NCBI GenBank assembly: GCA_035275625.1
Contig: DATEMK010000073.1
Coordinates: 1 to 5,987, forward strand
From: DATEMK01 sp035275625
Lineage (GTDB): Bacteria; Bacteroidota; Bacteroidia; AKYH767-A; OLB10
DNA length: 5,987 nucleotides
Direction of reading: 5' to 3'
In this document: positions 1 to 5,987 of the stretch, in pieces
Layout: each line of letters opens with the position of its first letter
Numbering within the stretch: position 1 is the stretch's first letter
Program-made: the position numbers and the translations under genes
The notes under the pieces: generated by a model
The model's database searches: none
Seen by the model: only the letters and a program-made list of their open reading frames with translations
Told to the model about the DNA's origin: nothing

Positions 1-163
1 AACCCAAACACAAAACAAATTTTTTATACCCATAATGCGAATAGGTTTTCATAATATGCCACAAAATGGGGCGCCCGCCTACTTCCACCATGGGCTTTGG
101 TTTATATTCGGTTTCTTCCTTGAGGCGGGTTCCGAGTCCCCCGCATAAAATAACAACCTTCAC
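1..163 (-). CDS. rfbF: Glucose-1-phosphate cytidylyltransferase, N-terminal part (cut by window edge)
   Basis: Translating the minus strand from the GTG at 163-161 gives 54 codons before the window ends. The protein opens with MKVVILCGG, then GLGTRL at residues 9-14, the nucleotide-binding loop of sugar-phosphate nucleotidyltransferases. It continues with KPKPMVEVGGRPILWHIMK (residues 21-39) and YSHYG. The KPKPMVE-GG-PILWHIM block is characteristic of glucose-1-phosphate cytidylyltransferase (RfbF/DdhA), which makes CDP-glucose from CTP and glucose 1-phosphate in the cytoplasm. In known pathways this is the first step towards CDP-linked 3,6-dideoxyhexoses of O-antigens. Full-length members have about 255 residues, so roughly four fifths lies outside. 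An in-frame stop at 181-179 and no ATG between it and the conserved start make GTG the only sensible initiator. The gene is divergent from the flippase at 263. The family call is strong; the exact sugar product of the pathway cannot be told from here. Confidence 0.85.
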   Translation of the reverse strand, partial: MKVVILCGGLGTRLKEETEYKPKPMVEVGGRPILWHIMKTYSHYGYKKFVLCLG

Positions 164-262
164 AATCTTTTTAAAAATTTAATGTTAATTATTCGTTTTA
201 AGAAGCAATTAATGCAATTGGCATTGACCTAACTTCGCGGGCAAAGATAAAAGAATAATCCT
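164..262. promoter_or_regulatory. Divergent intergenic spacer between cytidylyltransferase and flippase genes
   Basis: These 99 bases separate two divergent start codons, so any local promoters for both genes must lie here or inside the neighbouring genes. The stretch is AT-rich except for a short GC-richer patch near 229-242. A small imperfect hairpin, AATGC-AATTG-GCATT, lies at about 212-226. No convincing Bacteroidota promoter (TTTG, about 20 bases, TAnnTTTG) was found on either strand, and there is no Shine-Dalgarno sequence before either start. The regulatory role is inferred from position only. Confidence 0.3.
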
Positions 263-1735
263 TTGGGAATCGTACAACGGCAGGGCATCATCAACAGCAT
301 AATTACCTACGCGGGAATTGTGATTGGTTTTGTCAGCCTGCTCATTGTTCAACCTCATTTTTTAACAAAAGAAGAAATAGGATTAACAAGAATATTATTT
401 TCTTTTTCAGCATTGATTGCCACGTTCATGCCTTTTGGAATGAACAGCATTACACTAAAATATTTTCCGTATTTCAGAAACCGCGACAAAGGGCATTATG
501 GTTTTTTTGGATTCATGTTACTGGTTCCTTTGATTGGATTCCTGTTTGTTGCAATTATTATCTGGTCATTAAAGGCCCTTATCATTTCACAATACATTGA
601 GCAATCTAAATTGTTTACAGATTATTTTTTCTATGTATTCCCGATGACTTTATTTTTAGCATTTATAAGTGTTCTCAATGCATATTCTTATTCTTTATTC
701 AAAACTTCTTTCCCGACTTTGCTGAATGATGTAATGGTAAGGCTGGTGTCCATTTTACTTTTTACAATTTACTACATTAAGGTTATTGACCCTGATCAAT
801 TTGTTTTTTTGTTTAGTTCAATTTATGGCTTGCAACTGATCATTCTTTTGATTTACATTTTTATTGTTGACAAACCCAGGCTGAAAATTGATGCTGTTTT
901 TCTGAAAGAGCAAAATCCAAAATCAATGTTTATTTATGGATTACTGCTTTCACTTGCTGCACTTTCATCGTTGGGATTAAAATATCTCGATGTGGTGATG
1001 CTCGGAAAATTTGTACCGCTTTCTTTGGTTGGTATTTATGCAATTGCCGCATTTATTCCAACGGTGATTGAAGCACCGCTTAATGCACTGGAAAAAATTG
1101 CGCTGACGACTATTGCCCAGGCAAGATCTAAAAATAATATGAATGACATTCGCGAAATATATTTTAAATCTTCAAAATATTTATTGCTGATTGGCGGGAT
1201 TCTTTTTCTCGGCATCAATCTCAACATTGATTCACTTTTCATGCTTATGCCTGATAAAGATTTTGCCCTTGGAAAATACGTTGTTCTGATTATCAGTACA
1301 GGTACTTTAATTAATATGGCGACAGGAACGAATGATTCTATTATTTATACTTCGGAAAAATATGTCTATGGAACTTATATGCTCTTCGCACTTTTCGTGA
1401 TAGCGATAATTAATAACCTCATTTTTATCCCTCGCTATGGAATTGAAGGCGCTGCATTTGCAACGGCATTGTCAGCATTCATTTATAATACAATGAAATT
1501 TATTTTTATCTGGCGGTCATTTCACCTGCAGCCTTTTGATAAAAATACTTTACTTATTCTTGGCAATATTATTTTTTGCTGGTTGTTAGTTTATTTTGTG
1601 CCGCATGCTGACAATGCTGTAATTGATATTTTAGTTCGTTCGTTTATCATTACTTTAACATTCGGAATGGTGACTTACCTGTTAAAAATCGTTCCTGAGC
1701 TTCACCGATATATTCCGGGGATAAAACAAAAATAA
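263..1735 (+). CDS. Polysaccharide (oligosaccharide) flippase, Wzx/MATE-like, about 14 membrane segments
   Basis: This 490-residue, very hydrophobic protein has about 14 apparent membrane segments, near residues 11-31, 42-62, 82-108, 119-141, 155-172, 180-202, 222-240, 252-270, 304-322, 338-354, 370-389, 393-415, 429-447 and 455-474. The N-terminus MGIVQRQGI followed by a long helix, and the late block IPRYGIEGAAFATALS (389-404), are typical of the MOP superfamily polysaccharide exporters that flip undecaprenyl-linked glycans from the cytoplasmic to the periplasmic face of the inner membrane. The TTG start is chosen because an in-frame stop lies at 248-250, the first internal ATG would remove the first two segments, and MGIVQRQG is where such proteins normally begin. 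The divergent cytidylyltransferase supports a surface-glycan role. The glycan substrate cannot be assigned, and wzx is not given as a symbol because this family also includes teichuronic and other exporters. Confidence 0.85.
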   Translation: MGIVQRQGIINSIITYAGIVIGFVSLLIVQPHFLTKEEIGLTRILFSFSALIATFMPFGMNSITLKYFPYFRNRDKGHYGFFGFMLLVPLIGFLFVAIIIWSLKALIISQYIEQSKLFTDYFFYVFPMTLFLAFISVLNAYSYSLFKTSFPTLLNDVMVRLVSILLFTIYYIKVIDPDQFVFLFSSIYGLQLIILLIYIFIVDKPRLKIDAVFLKEQNPKSMFIYGLLLSLAALSSLGLKYLDVVMLGKFVPLSLVGIYAIAAFIPTVIEAPLNALEKIALTTIAQARSKNNMNDIREIYFKSSKYLLLIGGILFLGINLNIDSLFMLMPDKDFALGKYVVLIISTGTLINMATGTNDSIIYTSEKYVYGTYMLFALFVIAIINNLIFIPRYGIEGAAFATALSAFIYNTMKFIFIWRSFHLQPFDKNTLLILGNIIFCWLLVYFVPHADNAVIDILVRSFIITLTFGMVTYLLKIVPELHRYIPGIKQK

Positions 1736-1740
1736 GAGGG

Positions 1741-4700
1741 CTAAAAACTCCGGCTCACTCCGACAACATACCTGAATTTGAAATAATCTTTTTCTTCAAA
1801 AGGCGGACGGTTTAAAATTAACGGCATATCAAAACGGATGGTAAAGGGATTCACCATTTCCAGGGGACCGAATTTTTTAATTGTTAATGCCGTTCCAATT
1901 CCTGCATCCGCTCTCAATGCTCCGAATTTCAAATTCTCCTGCGGAATATTTTCATTTATCATTCCTGCATCAGCAAATAAATACGTGTCGAATTTCAGCC
2001 AGCTTTTTGTAAATTTTGGTTTGATGTCCAGGAATTTTTCAAAATCAAGTTCAAGATTTATTGCCGCACCGGTTGATCCTTTATATATAAGCCGGACTTC
2101 ATTGTTTATTTCTTCAGCCACAACATAACCTGCATAACCTCTTAAATTCAATCCGCCCCCTTGCTGAAAATGATTTGTTTTAGTTGAATAACCCAGCCAG
2201 TCATCCGGCACAAAGCCTTGTGACCGCGTGAATTTATCTTCCATCAGTTCTTCAGGATTCGCTCCTGCTAAGAATACTGATGATTCATGGGCAGTATTAT
2301 CTCCTGTCCCATACTGTGCGAAAATCCGGACACTGAGATCAAATTTCGAAAACGAAGTTTTATTAACGTTTGATAAAATAATTTTTGAGTAATTATAATC
2401 GCTCCCGATGCTGCTTGAAACAAGAGAAAGATTCATCAAACCAGATATGCTATTGATTTTATAATTCTTTTCTGTCCCTATTGTCAATGTATTATTATAT
2501 TGAGCAGAAAGCCATTCATCAGGATAAAGAAGATAATCAAGATCCGTTGTATTTTTTCTGTACATAGATTTGAAAAAACAAAAAAGGCGCGTACGTTTGC
2601 TATAGCTATAGTAATCAAATCCTCCTTTATATTCATTCAACCCGTCAATTGCTTTTGCAGAAAGATTAATAAAAAGGTTTTTAAAAAATTTATTGATCAC
2701 GGGAGTCCTATACTTTAGCTGAAAAGAAAACGGATCAAATTCTGTTTGTTGGACAGGTCGTTCAAAATTTCCCTGCACAATCCCTGTGTTCACATACGTA
2801 TCAAAGCTAAAAATGTGTTTGTAATTCATATATTGACCTTCCAGATGCATTCCGGTTTTGAATCCGTCATACGAATTGTACCAGATATCCGGACGAACTT
2901 TCATTTCATAGTTCAACCAGTCGGGTAAATTGGATATTCGCGAATCAAATTTTAAAGTGACAGGAAAATTTTTACTGTTGTCAAGCATATTTATATCTGC
3001 AAGGCGATGCGTGGAATCAATCACAACATTGTCAATGCCACCGGGTATTTTTACTTCCGCGGTATATGTGGGCTGAATTTTATCCCATCCAAACCATTTT
3101 GGTAAAACAGTTGCATCCGTCTGTTTTACAAACCATGTATTCGGAATATGGAAATCATATTTCATCCCGGTGGTTGAATACACACTGAAATCAACCGGCA
3201 TTTGCATGCGGTCTTTTCGTTTAAATTTTATTTTATAAATATCCTGCTGCTCCGTTTTTTTAACACTGCAAACTTTGTAATCAATATGTTTATCCGTTTC
3301 GAGCCATTGATCAAAAAACCAGTTAAGGTCAACTTTCGTAAAGTCAATAATTGATTGTCGAAAATCTTCAGGATAAGGATGACACATTTTCCATTGATTG
3401 AAGTAATGCTGCATAGCCCTCAAAAAAAGTGAATCACCTAAAACATATTGTAAATTATACAGCATCGTTCCTGTCTTGCGATATACCATACTGTAACCGC
3501 CTCCATGACCCAGTGCACCACTGAACATGTCACTGTGTGTATTGATAAAACCATCTTCATTTTTAATAGCTGCGTTCAGGTAACTGTAATAATTATTATT
3601 ATATCGCTCAATCGTTTGTTCTGAAAACCTTTCCTTATATTTATTTGCAAATGTTTTCGGTTTCCCGGATGGTTCCAGTTTGTCCATTGACCAGGTGGTG
3701 AGAAATTGACTAAATCCCTCATCCAGCAATGCGCGATATGTTTCATTATTCCCTACCATTGCAAAAAACCAGTTATGTCCGATTTCATGCGCGAATAATC
3801 CCCTGTAATTCGGATCGTAACCTCCATCAAGAGTTAGCATCGGATATTCCATTCCATCGCGGGCATCAGCAACAACTATTTTCGTATAGGCATACATGCC
3901 GATGTCTTCCGAATAAAGTTTAATAATTTTTGCAGCATACTTAGCGGAATTTTGCCACCCTGCTGCATGTGATTCCTGCGCAAGCCCGATACATTGTATT
4001 CCGTTCCATGACGCTTCAGCGATTCTGTAAGTTGGGTCGGCAGTCCATGCAAAGTCGTGTACATTTTCGGCATGATACTTCCATGTTTTTGTTGTCCCAT
4101 CAGGAACGACAATAACAGAAGGAGGGGAATTAAAAGGTTTGTTTGCAAAGTTTTTAACATCAAGTTTTTCACGCAATGAATCTGGCAGCACTTCATTCCT
4201 GTTTTGCAGATAACCGGTTGCTTCAACAATATAATGATTCGGAAAAATTAATTCAGCATCATAAGTTCCGTAATCACCGTAAAATTCCCTGCCCAAATGC
4301 TGGTTGGTATCCCACCCGAATTTTTTATCGTACACGCAGATGCGCGGATACCAATGCACACCATCATAATGTTTGAATCCATTTACATTGAACACTTTCA
4401 TTCTTCTTCTTTCGCTTCCGGTATCAAAATAGGTTTTAAATCTGATAAGAAATTTAACCTGGCTTCCCGGAATCAAAGGATCTTTCAAATAAACTTTCAA
4501 AATTGTGTTATCAAGTTCAGTTTTTGTTTCATATGATTTAGCGCCATCCTCAACCATTAAATTTCCAATCACTGTTCCCAGTTTTTGCGATTCATATTTT
4601 CCCCACTTTGGTTTTACCCCATTATTTTTTGTGAGGTTATTCAAATAAGAGCCGGGCTGAAATGCATTCTGGTACAAATGAAAATAGACGAATGTTAAAG

Positions 4701-4968
4701 TGTCAGGCGAATTATTCCAGTAAGTTAGTTCAAGATTTGCATCAATAATATTTGTTGCCTCATCAACCTTAGCTTTTATATTGTAATAAACATCTTGCTG
4801 CCAGTAGCCAGGATAAGGAGGGCGGTTTTTCCAGTAATAAGTATTATCCTGGTTCCGATAGGTGTCGGGCGGATGCAATACATTATTGGATTGCGAAAAA
4901 AGATTTTTGTTTGAAAAGGCAACAGATAAAAAAACGAGAATCAGGAAAACCTTACATGGGCTATTCAT
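1741..4968 (-). CDS. Secreted M1-family metallopeptidase fused to a C-terminal Omp85-like outer-membrane beta-barrel
   Basis: The 1075-residue product starts with a signal peptide: Lys6, a hydrophobic core at residues 7-18, and likely cleavage around 19-27. Residues 50-250 read as the M1 N-terminal beta domain. The catalytic domain (about 300-555) carries GMEYP (372-376), matching the M1 GxMEN exopeptidase loop; HEIGH (394-398) with Glu417 18 residues after it, giving zinc ligands His394, His398 and Glu417 and catalytic Glu395; and Tyr496 in YRKTG, matching the transition-state tyrosine in the family's YxKG motif. Residues about 560-655 fit the M1 beta-sandwich. From about 670 to the end the protein has alternating amphipathic strands, a GGGLNLRGY motif (RGY at 943-945) like the Omp85 loop-6 motif, FADAG at 988-992, and a terminal strand ending in Phe1075. 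This suggests an outer-membrane anchor with the enzyme at its N-terminal side. It probably cleaves peptides; the substrate is unknown. M1 is near certain; the Omp85 barrel is an inference. Confidence 0.9.
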   Translation of the reverse strand: MNSPCKVFLILVFLSVAFSNKNLFSQSNNVLHPPDTYRNQDNTYYWKNRPPYPGYWQQDVYYNIKAKVDEATNIIDANLELTYWNNSPDTLTFVYFHLYQNAFQPGSYLNNLTKNNGVKPKWGKYESQKLGTVIGNLMVEDGAKSYETKTELDNTILKVYLKDPLIPGSQVKFLIRFKTYFDTGSERRRMKVFNVNGFKHYDGVHWYPRICVYDKKFGWDTNQHLGREFYGDYGTYDAELIFPNHYIVEATGYLQNRNEVLPDSLREKLDVKNFANKPFNSPPSVIVVPDGTTKTWKYHAENVHDFAWTADPTYRIAEASWNGIQCIGLAQESHAAGWQNSAKYAAKIIKLYSEDIGMYAYTKIVVADARDGMEYPMLTLDGGYDPNYRGLFAHEIGHNWFFAMVGNNETYRALLDEGFSQFLTTWSMDKLEPSGKPKTFANKYKERFSEQTIERYNNNYYSYLNAAIKNEDGFINTHSDMFSGALGHGGGYSMVYRKTGTMLYNLQYVLGDSLFLRAMQHYFNQWKMCHPYPEDFRQSIIDFTKVDLNWFFDQWLETDKHIDYKVCSVKKTEQQDIYKIKFKRKDRMQMPVDFSVYSTTGMKYDFHIPNTWFVKQTDATVLPKWFGWDKIQPTYTAEVKIPGGIDNVVIDSTHRLADINMLDNSKNFPVTLKFDSRISNLPDWLNYEMKVRPDIWYNSYDGFKTGMHLEGQYMNYKHIFSFDTYVNTGIVQGNFERPVQQTEFDPFSFQLKYRTPVINKFFKNLFINLSAKAIDGLNEYKGGFDYYSYSKRTRLFCFFKSMYRKNTTDLDYLLYPDEWLSAQYNNTLTIGTEKNYKINSISGLMNLSLVSSSIGSDYNYSKIILSNVNKTSFSKFDLSVRIFAQYGTGDNTAHESSVFLAGANPEELMEDKFTRSQGFVPDDWLGYSTKTNHFQQGGGLNLRGYAGYVVAEEINNEVRLIYKGSTGAAINLELDFEKFLDIKPKFTKSWLKFDTYLFADAGMINENIPQENLKFGALRADAGIGTALTIKKFGPLEMVNPFTIRFDMPLILNRPPFEEKDYFKFRYVVGVSRSF
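1744..2961 (-). other. Omp85/BamA-like C-terminal beta-barrel region of the M1 protein (residues about 670-1075)
   Basis: About 405 residues, close to the length of a 16-strand Omp85 barrel. Visible strand-like stretches include DGFKTGMHLEGQYM (701-714), HIFSFDTYVNTG (718-729), FSFQLKYRTP (747-756), NLFINLSAKAID (764-775), RTRLFCFFKSMYR (792-804), ISGLMNLSLVSSS (841-853), FDLSVRIFAQYGTG (876-889), GAAINLELDFEKFL (967-980), LKFDTYLFADAG (991-1002, approximate), LRADAGIGTALTI (1018-1030), FTIRFDMPLIL (1042-1052) and FKFRYVVGVSRSF (1063-1075). The RGY at 943-945 sits before the last four or five strands, where Omp85 proteins place the conserved loop-6 (V/L)RG(F/Y) arginine. The terminal Phe resembles the C-terminal signal read by the BAM machinery. 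No POTRA repeat is visible between this region and the peptidase. Other barrel families remain possible. Confidence 0.6.
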
Positions 4969-5053
4969 ATAAATCAGGTAATACTTAATATTTTAATTAC
5001 GGCTTGATAATTAAAGCAAATGTATGTTATCAGCATTAATAAAATGAATTAAG

Positions 5054-5065
5054 AAGGAATTCCTT
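5054..5065. repeat. Perfect 12-base palindrome AAGGAATTCCTT
   Basis: The sequence equals its own reverse complement over 12 bases with no spacer. It lies 86 bases upstream of the M1-barrel gene start, in the divergent spacer, where a dimeric DNA-binding protein could act. A 12-base palindrome can occur by chance in this composition, so function is only a possibility. Confidence 0.4.
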
Positions 5066-5071
5066 TGATAA

Positions 5072-5085
5072 AATCAAGTTTGATT
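5072..5085. repeat. Inverted repeat AATCAA-GT-TTGATT
   Basis: Two perfect 6-base arms are separated by 2 bases, starting 7 bases after the AAGGAATTCCTT palindrome. The symmetry does not extend further (A opposite A). The form is that of a small operator site rather than a stable RNA hairpin; function is not shown. Confidence 0.4.
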
Positions 5086-5127
5086 ATTAGTGAAAAGACC
5101 ACAATTTCTTACAGGGGTAATCAATGT

Positions 5128-5151
5128 ATTTTGAAATGGAAATTTCAAAAT
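5128..5151. repeat. Inverted repeat with perfect 10-base arms, ATTTTGAAAT-GGAA-ATTTCAAAAT
   Basis: Two perfect 10-base arms flank a 4-base loop (GGAA). The stem is almost entirely A/T, with one G-C pair per arm. It is not followed by a T run on the plus strand (GGGATTAG follows), so it does not look like an intrinsic terminator. It lies 160 bases upstream of the M1-barrel start and about 130 bases upstream of the PKD gene start, in the middle of the divergent region. An operator-like role or a cruciform-prone site is possible; nothing in the sequence decides. Confidence 0.5.
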
Positions 5152-5282
5152 GGGATTAGCCGATTTTTATAAATAAAAAAATAAAGTTTACCATTCGAAG
5201 ACGAAACAGGTTTCATAACCTTTTAACAGGGTTTTCGTATTGATATTATCTTAAATTATTTTTTTAGGCTTAATCAGCTTGT

Positions 5283-5987
5283 ATGCTAACAAAAAACAAG
5301 AACAAAATTCAAATGCAGCATTGCAGAAGGACGCTTTTACTCTTAGGGTGTTTTTTATTTTCATTACTGTTTATTGCTGGAAAAGCTTCAGCACAAAATG
5401 CAGTTGCTTTTTTTTCGGTAACCGGTTCGTCATCAGGCTGTGCACCGTTGAATGTTCAGTTCATCAATAGTTCAGTAAATGCTTCGTCTTATTTCTGGGA
5501 TTTTGGAAACGGAAATACATCTACGCTTGCTAACCCGACAATCGTTTATGTTAACCCGGGAAATTATTCCGTAAAACTTATTGCGTACAGCACAAACGGA
5601 AGCGTGGATTCATTAATAAAAAATAATTTTATTTCTTCTGTTCAAAAACCCACAGCAAATTTTATTTCAAGTGTTACTTCCACTTGCTTAGACGATCAAG
5701 TCATCTTTTCCAACCTCTCGTTAAATTATGACAGTTGTCTTTGGGATTTTGGTGATGGAATAACATCTAACAGTTTCAATCCTGTTCATACATACACAGC
5801 TTCAGGTCAATTCTCTGTTACTTTAATTGCATATAAAAGTTCTTTCGGATGCTCTGATGTAATGACGAAAAATCAATATATCACGATTCATCCAAAACCC
5901 CTGAGCAATTTTACAGTAAATCAAACCAGCACTTGCAATTTATCCCAGCTATTTTCTTTTTCAGCTAACTCAGCAAATACAAATTCA
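5283..5987 (+). CDS. Secreted PKD-repeat protein, N-terminal part (runs off the right edge)
   Basis: An open frame of 235 codons runs to the last base with no stop. It starts at ATG 5283 (MLTKNKNKIQ), with an in-frame stop at 5271-5273; a second in-frame ATG at 5313 is an alternative start. Either gives a clear signal peptide: basic Arg15-Arg16, hydrophobic core at 18-32, and an ASA cut before Gln38. Then come PKD-type beta-sandwich repeats: the first at about 41-120 with WDFGNG at 72-77 and PGNYSVKL at 92-99, the second at about 123-203 with WDFGDG at 154-159 and HTYTASGQFSVTL at 169-181, and a third beginning near 207. A cysteine sits near the start of each repeat (53, 135, 218), giving a period of about 82 residues. 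Such proteins in Bacteroidota are often large cell-surface or secreted adhesin-like proteins exported by type IX secretion, with a C-terminal sorting domain; that end is outside the window, so this is unproven. No catalytic domain is visible. Confidence 0.88.
   Translation, partial: MLTKNKNKIQMQHCRRTLLLLGCFLFSLLFIAGKASAQNAVAFFSVTGSSSGCAPLNVQFINSSVNASSYFWDFGNGNTSTLANPTIVYVNPGNYSVKLIAYSTNGSVDSLIKNNFISSVQKPTANFISSVTSTCLDDQVIFSNLSLNYDSCLWDFGDGITSNSFNPVHTYTASGQFSVTLIAYKSSFGCSDVMTKNQYITIHPKPLSNFTVNQTSTCNLSQLFSFSANSANTNS

Larger units (their letters stand above)
4969..5282. promoter_or_regulatory. 314-base divergent intergenic region between the M1-barrel gene and the PKD gene
   Basis: No gene is seen here: the stretch is AT-rich with stops in all frames. 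It must carry the upstream signals of both flanking genes. For the plus-strand gene the best Bacteroidota-like promoter is TTTC (5233-5236), 20 bases, TATTTTTT (5257-5264), which lacks both G residues of the TTTG/TAnnTTTG consensus and would start transcription close to the ATG. For the minus-strand gene, TTTG (5020-5017) is followed after 17 bases by a poor match, TAATTAAA (4999-4992). Neither is strong. The region also contains three perfect symmetrical sequences, listed separately. No Shine-Dalgarno site precedes either start. Confidence 0.4.

Noticed and set aside
224..251. TTGACC, 16 bases, GATAAA as a sigma-70-like promoter for the flippase
   Set aside because: Bacteroidota use a different primary sigma consensus, the -10 match is weak, and the elements fall too close to the TTG start to be convincing.
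1036..1242. Minus-strand open frame of 68 codons inside the flippase gene
   Set aside because: It lies wholly antisense to a well-supported membrane-protein gene, has no recognisable domain, and its composition reflects the opposite strand.
1838..2928. Several plus-strand open frames (1838-2128, 2500-2718, 2746-2928) opposite the barrel region
   Set aside because: They are antisense to the long coding frame, with no domain, signal peptide or start context of their own.
3876..4229. Minus-strand open frame of 117 codons inside the M1 gene in another frame
   Set aside because: It overlaps the M1 coding frame in full, and that frame carries conserved motifs; the alternative translation has no family features.
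4954..4956. Cys5 in the M1-barrel signal peptide as a lipoprotein cysteine
   Set aside because: It lies before the hydrophobic core, not after it in a lipobox, so a standard signal peptide is the better reading.
5128..5151. The 10-base inverted repeat as an intrinsic terminator
   Set aside because: The stem is nearly all A/T and no T run follows on the plus strand; neither adjacent gene ends here, as both start on its two sides.
5279..5470. Plus-strand frame starting at TTG 5279, 63 codons
   Set aside because: It is in a different frame from the PKD gene and ends inside it. The PKD frame has a signal peptide and repeated WDFG(N/D)G motifs, so it is the real one.
1..5987. tRNA, rRNA, CRISPR array, insertion sequence or attachment site
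   Set aside because: None was seen: there are no evenly spaced direct repeats, transposase-like frames or tRNA-like cloverleaf patterns, and the non-coding gaps are only 99, 5 and 314 bases.

Overview
The window looks like chromosomal DNA from a member of the Bacteroidota. The base composition is AT-rich and there are no convincing Shine-Dalgarno sites. The genes present also fit this phylum: a PKD-repeat secreted protein, a large outer-membrane-type protein ending in phenylalanine, and a polysaccharide flippase divergent from a CDP-sugar nucleotidyltransferase. The species cannot be named from the sequence alone.

Layout from left to right. (1) Bases 1-163, minus strand: the first 54 codons of a glucose-1-phosphate cytidylyltransferase (RfbF/DdhA type), cut by the window edge. 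(2) Bases 164-262: a short divergent spacer. (3) Bases 263-1735, plus strand: a 490-residue Wzx/MATE-like polysaccharide flippase that starts at TTG. (4) Bases 1741-4968, minus strand: a 1075-residue protein with a signal peptide, a complete M1 (gluzincin) aminopeptidase module and a C-terminal region that reads as an Omp85/BamA-type beta-barrel. It converges on the flippase gene with only 5 bases between the stop codons. (5) Bases 4969-5282: a 314-base AT-rich divergent spacer with three perfect palindromes or inverted repeats. (6) Bases 5283-5987, plus strand: the start of a secreted PKD-repeat protein that runs off the right edge.

The cytidylyltransferase and flippase fit one surface-glycan theme: a nucleotide-activated sugar (CDP-glucose, precursor of 3,6-dideoxyhexoses) and a transporter that moves lipid-linked glycan across the inner membrane. 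The M1-barrel protein and the PKD protein also belong to the cell envelope, but nothing seen ties them to the glycan pathway.

The most notable item is the M1 peptidase joined directly to an Omp85-like barrel. It resembles in principle the known patatin-Omp85 (PlpD) and phosphoesterase-Omp85 fusions, but carries a different enzyme and has no visible POTRA domain. The barrel call rests on motif reading, not on a profile search.
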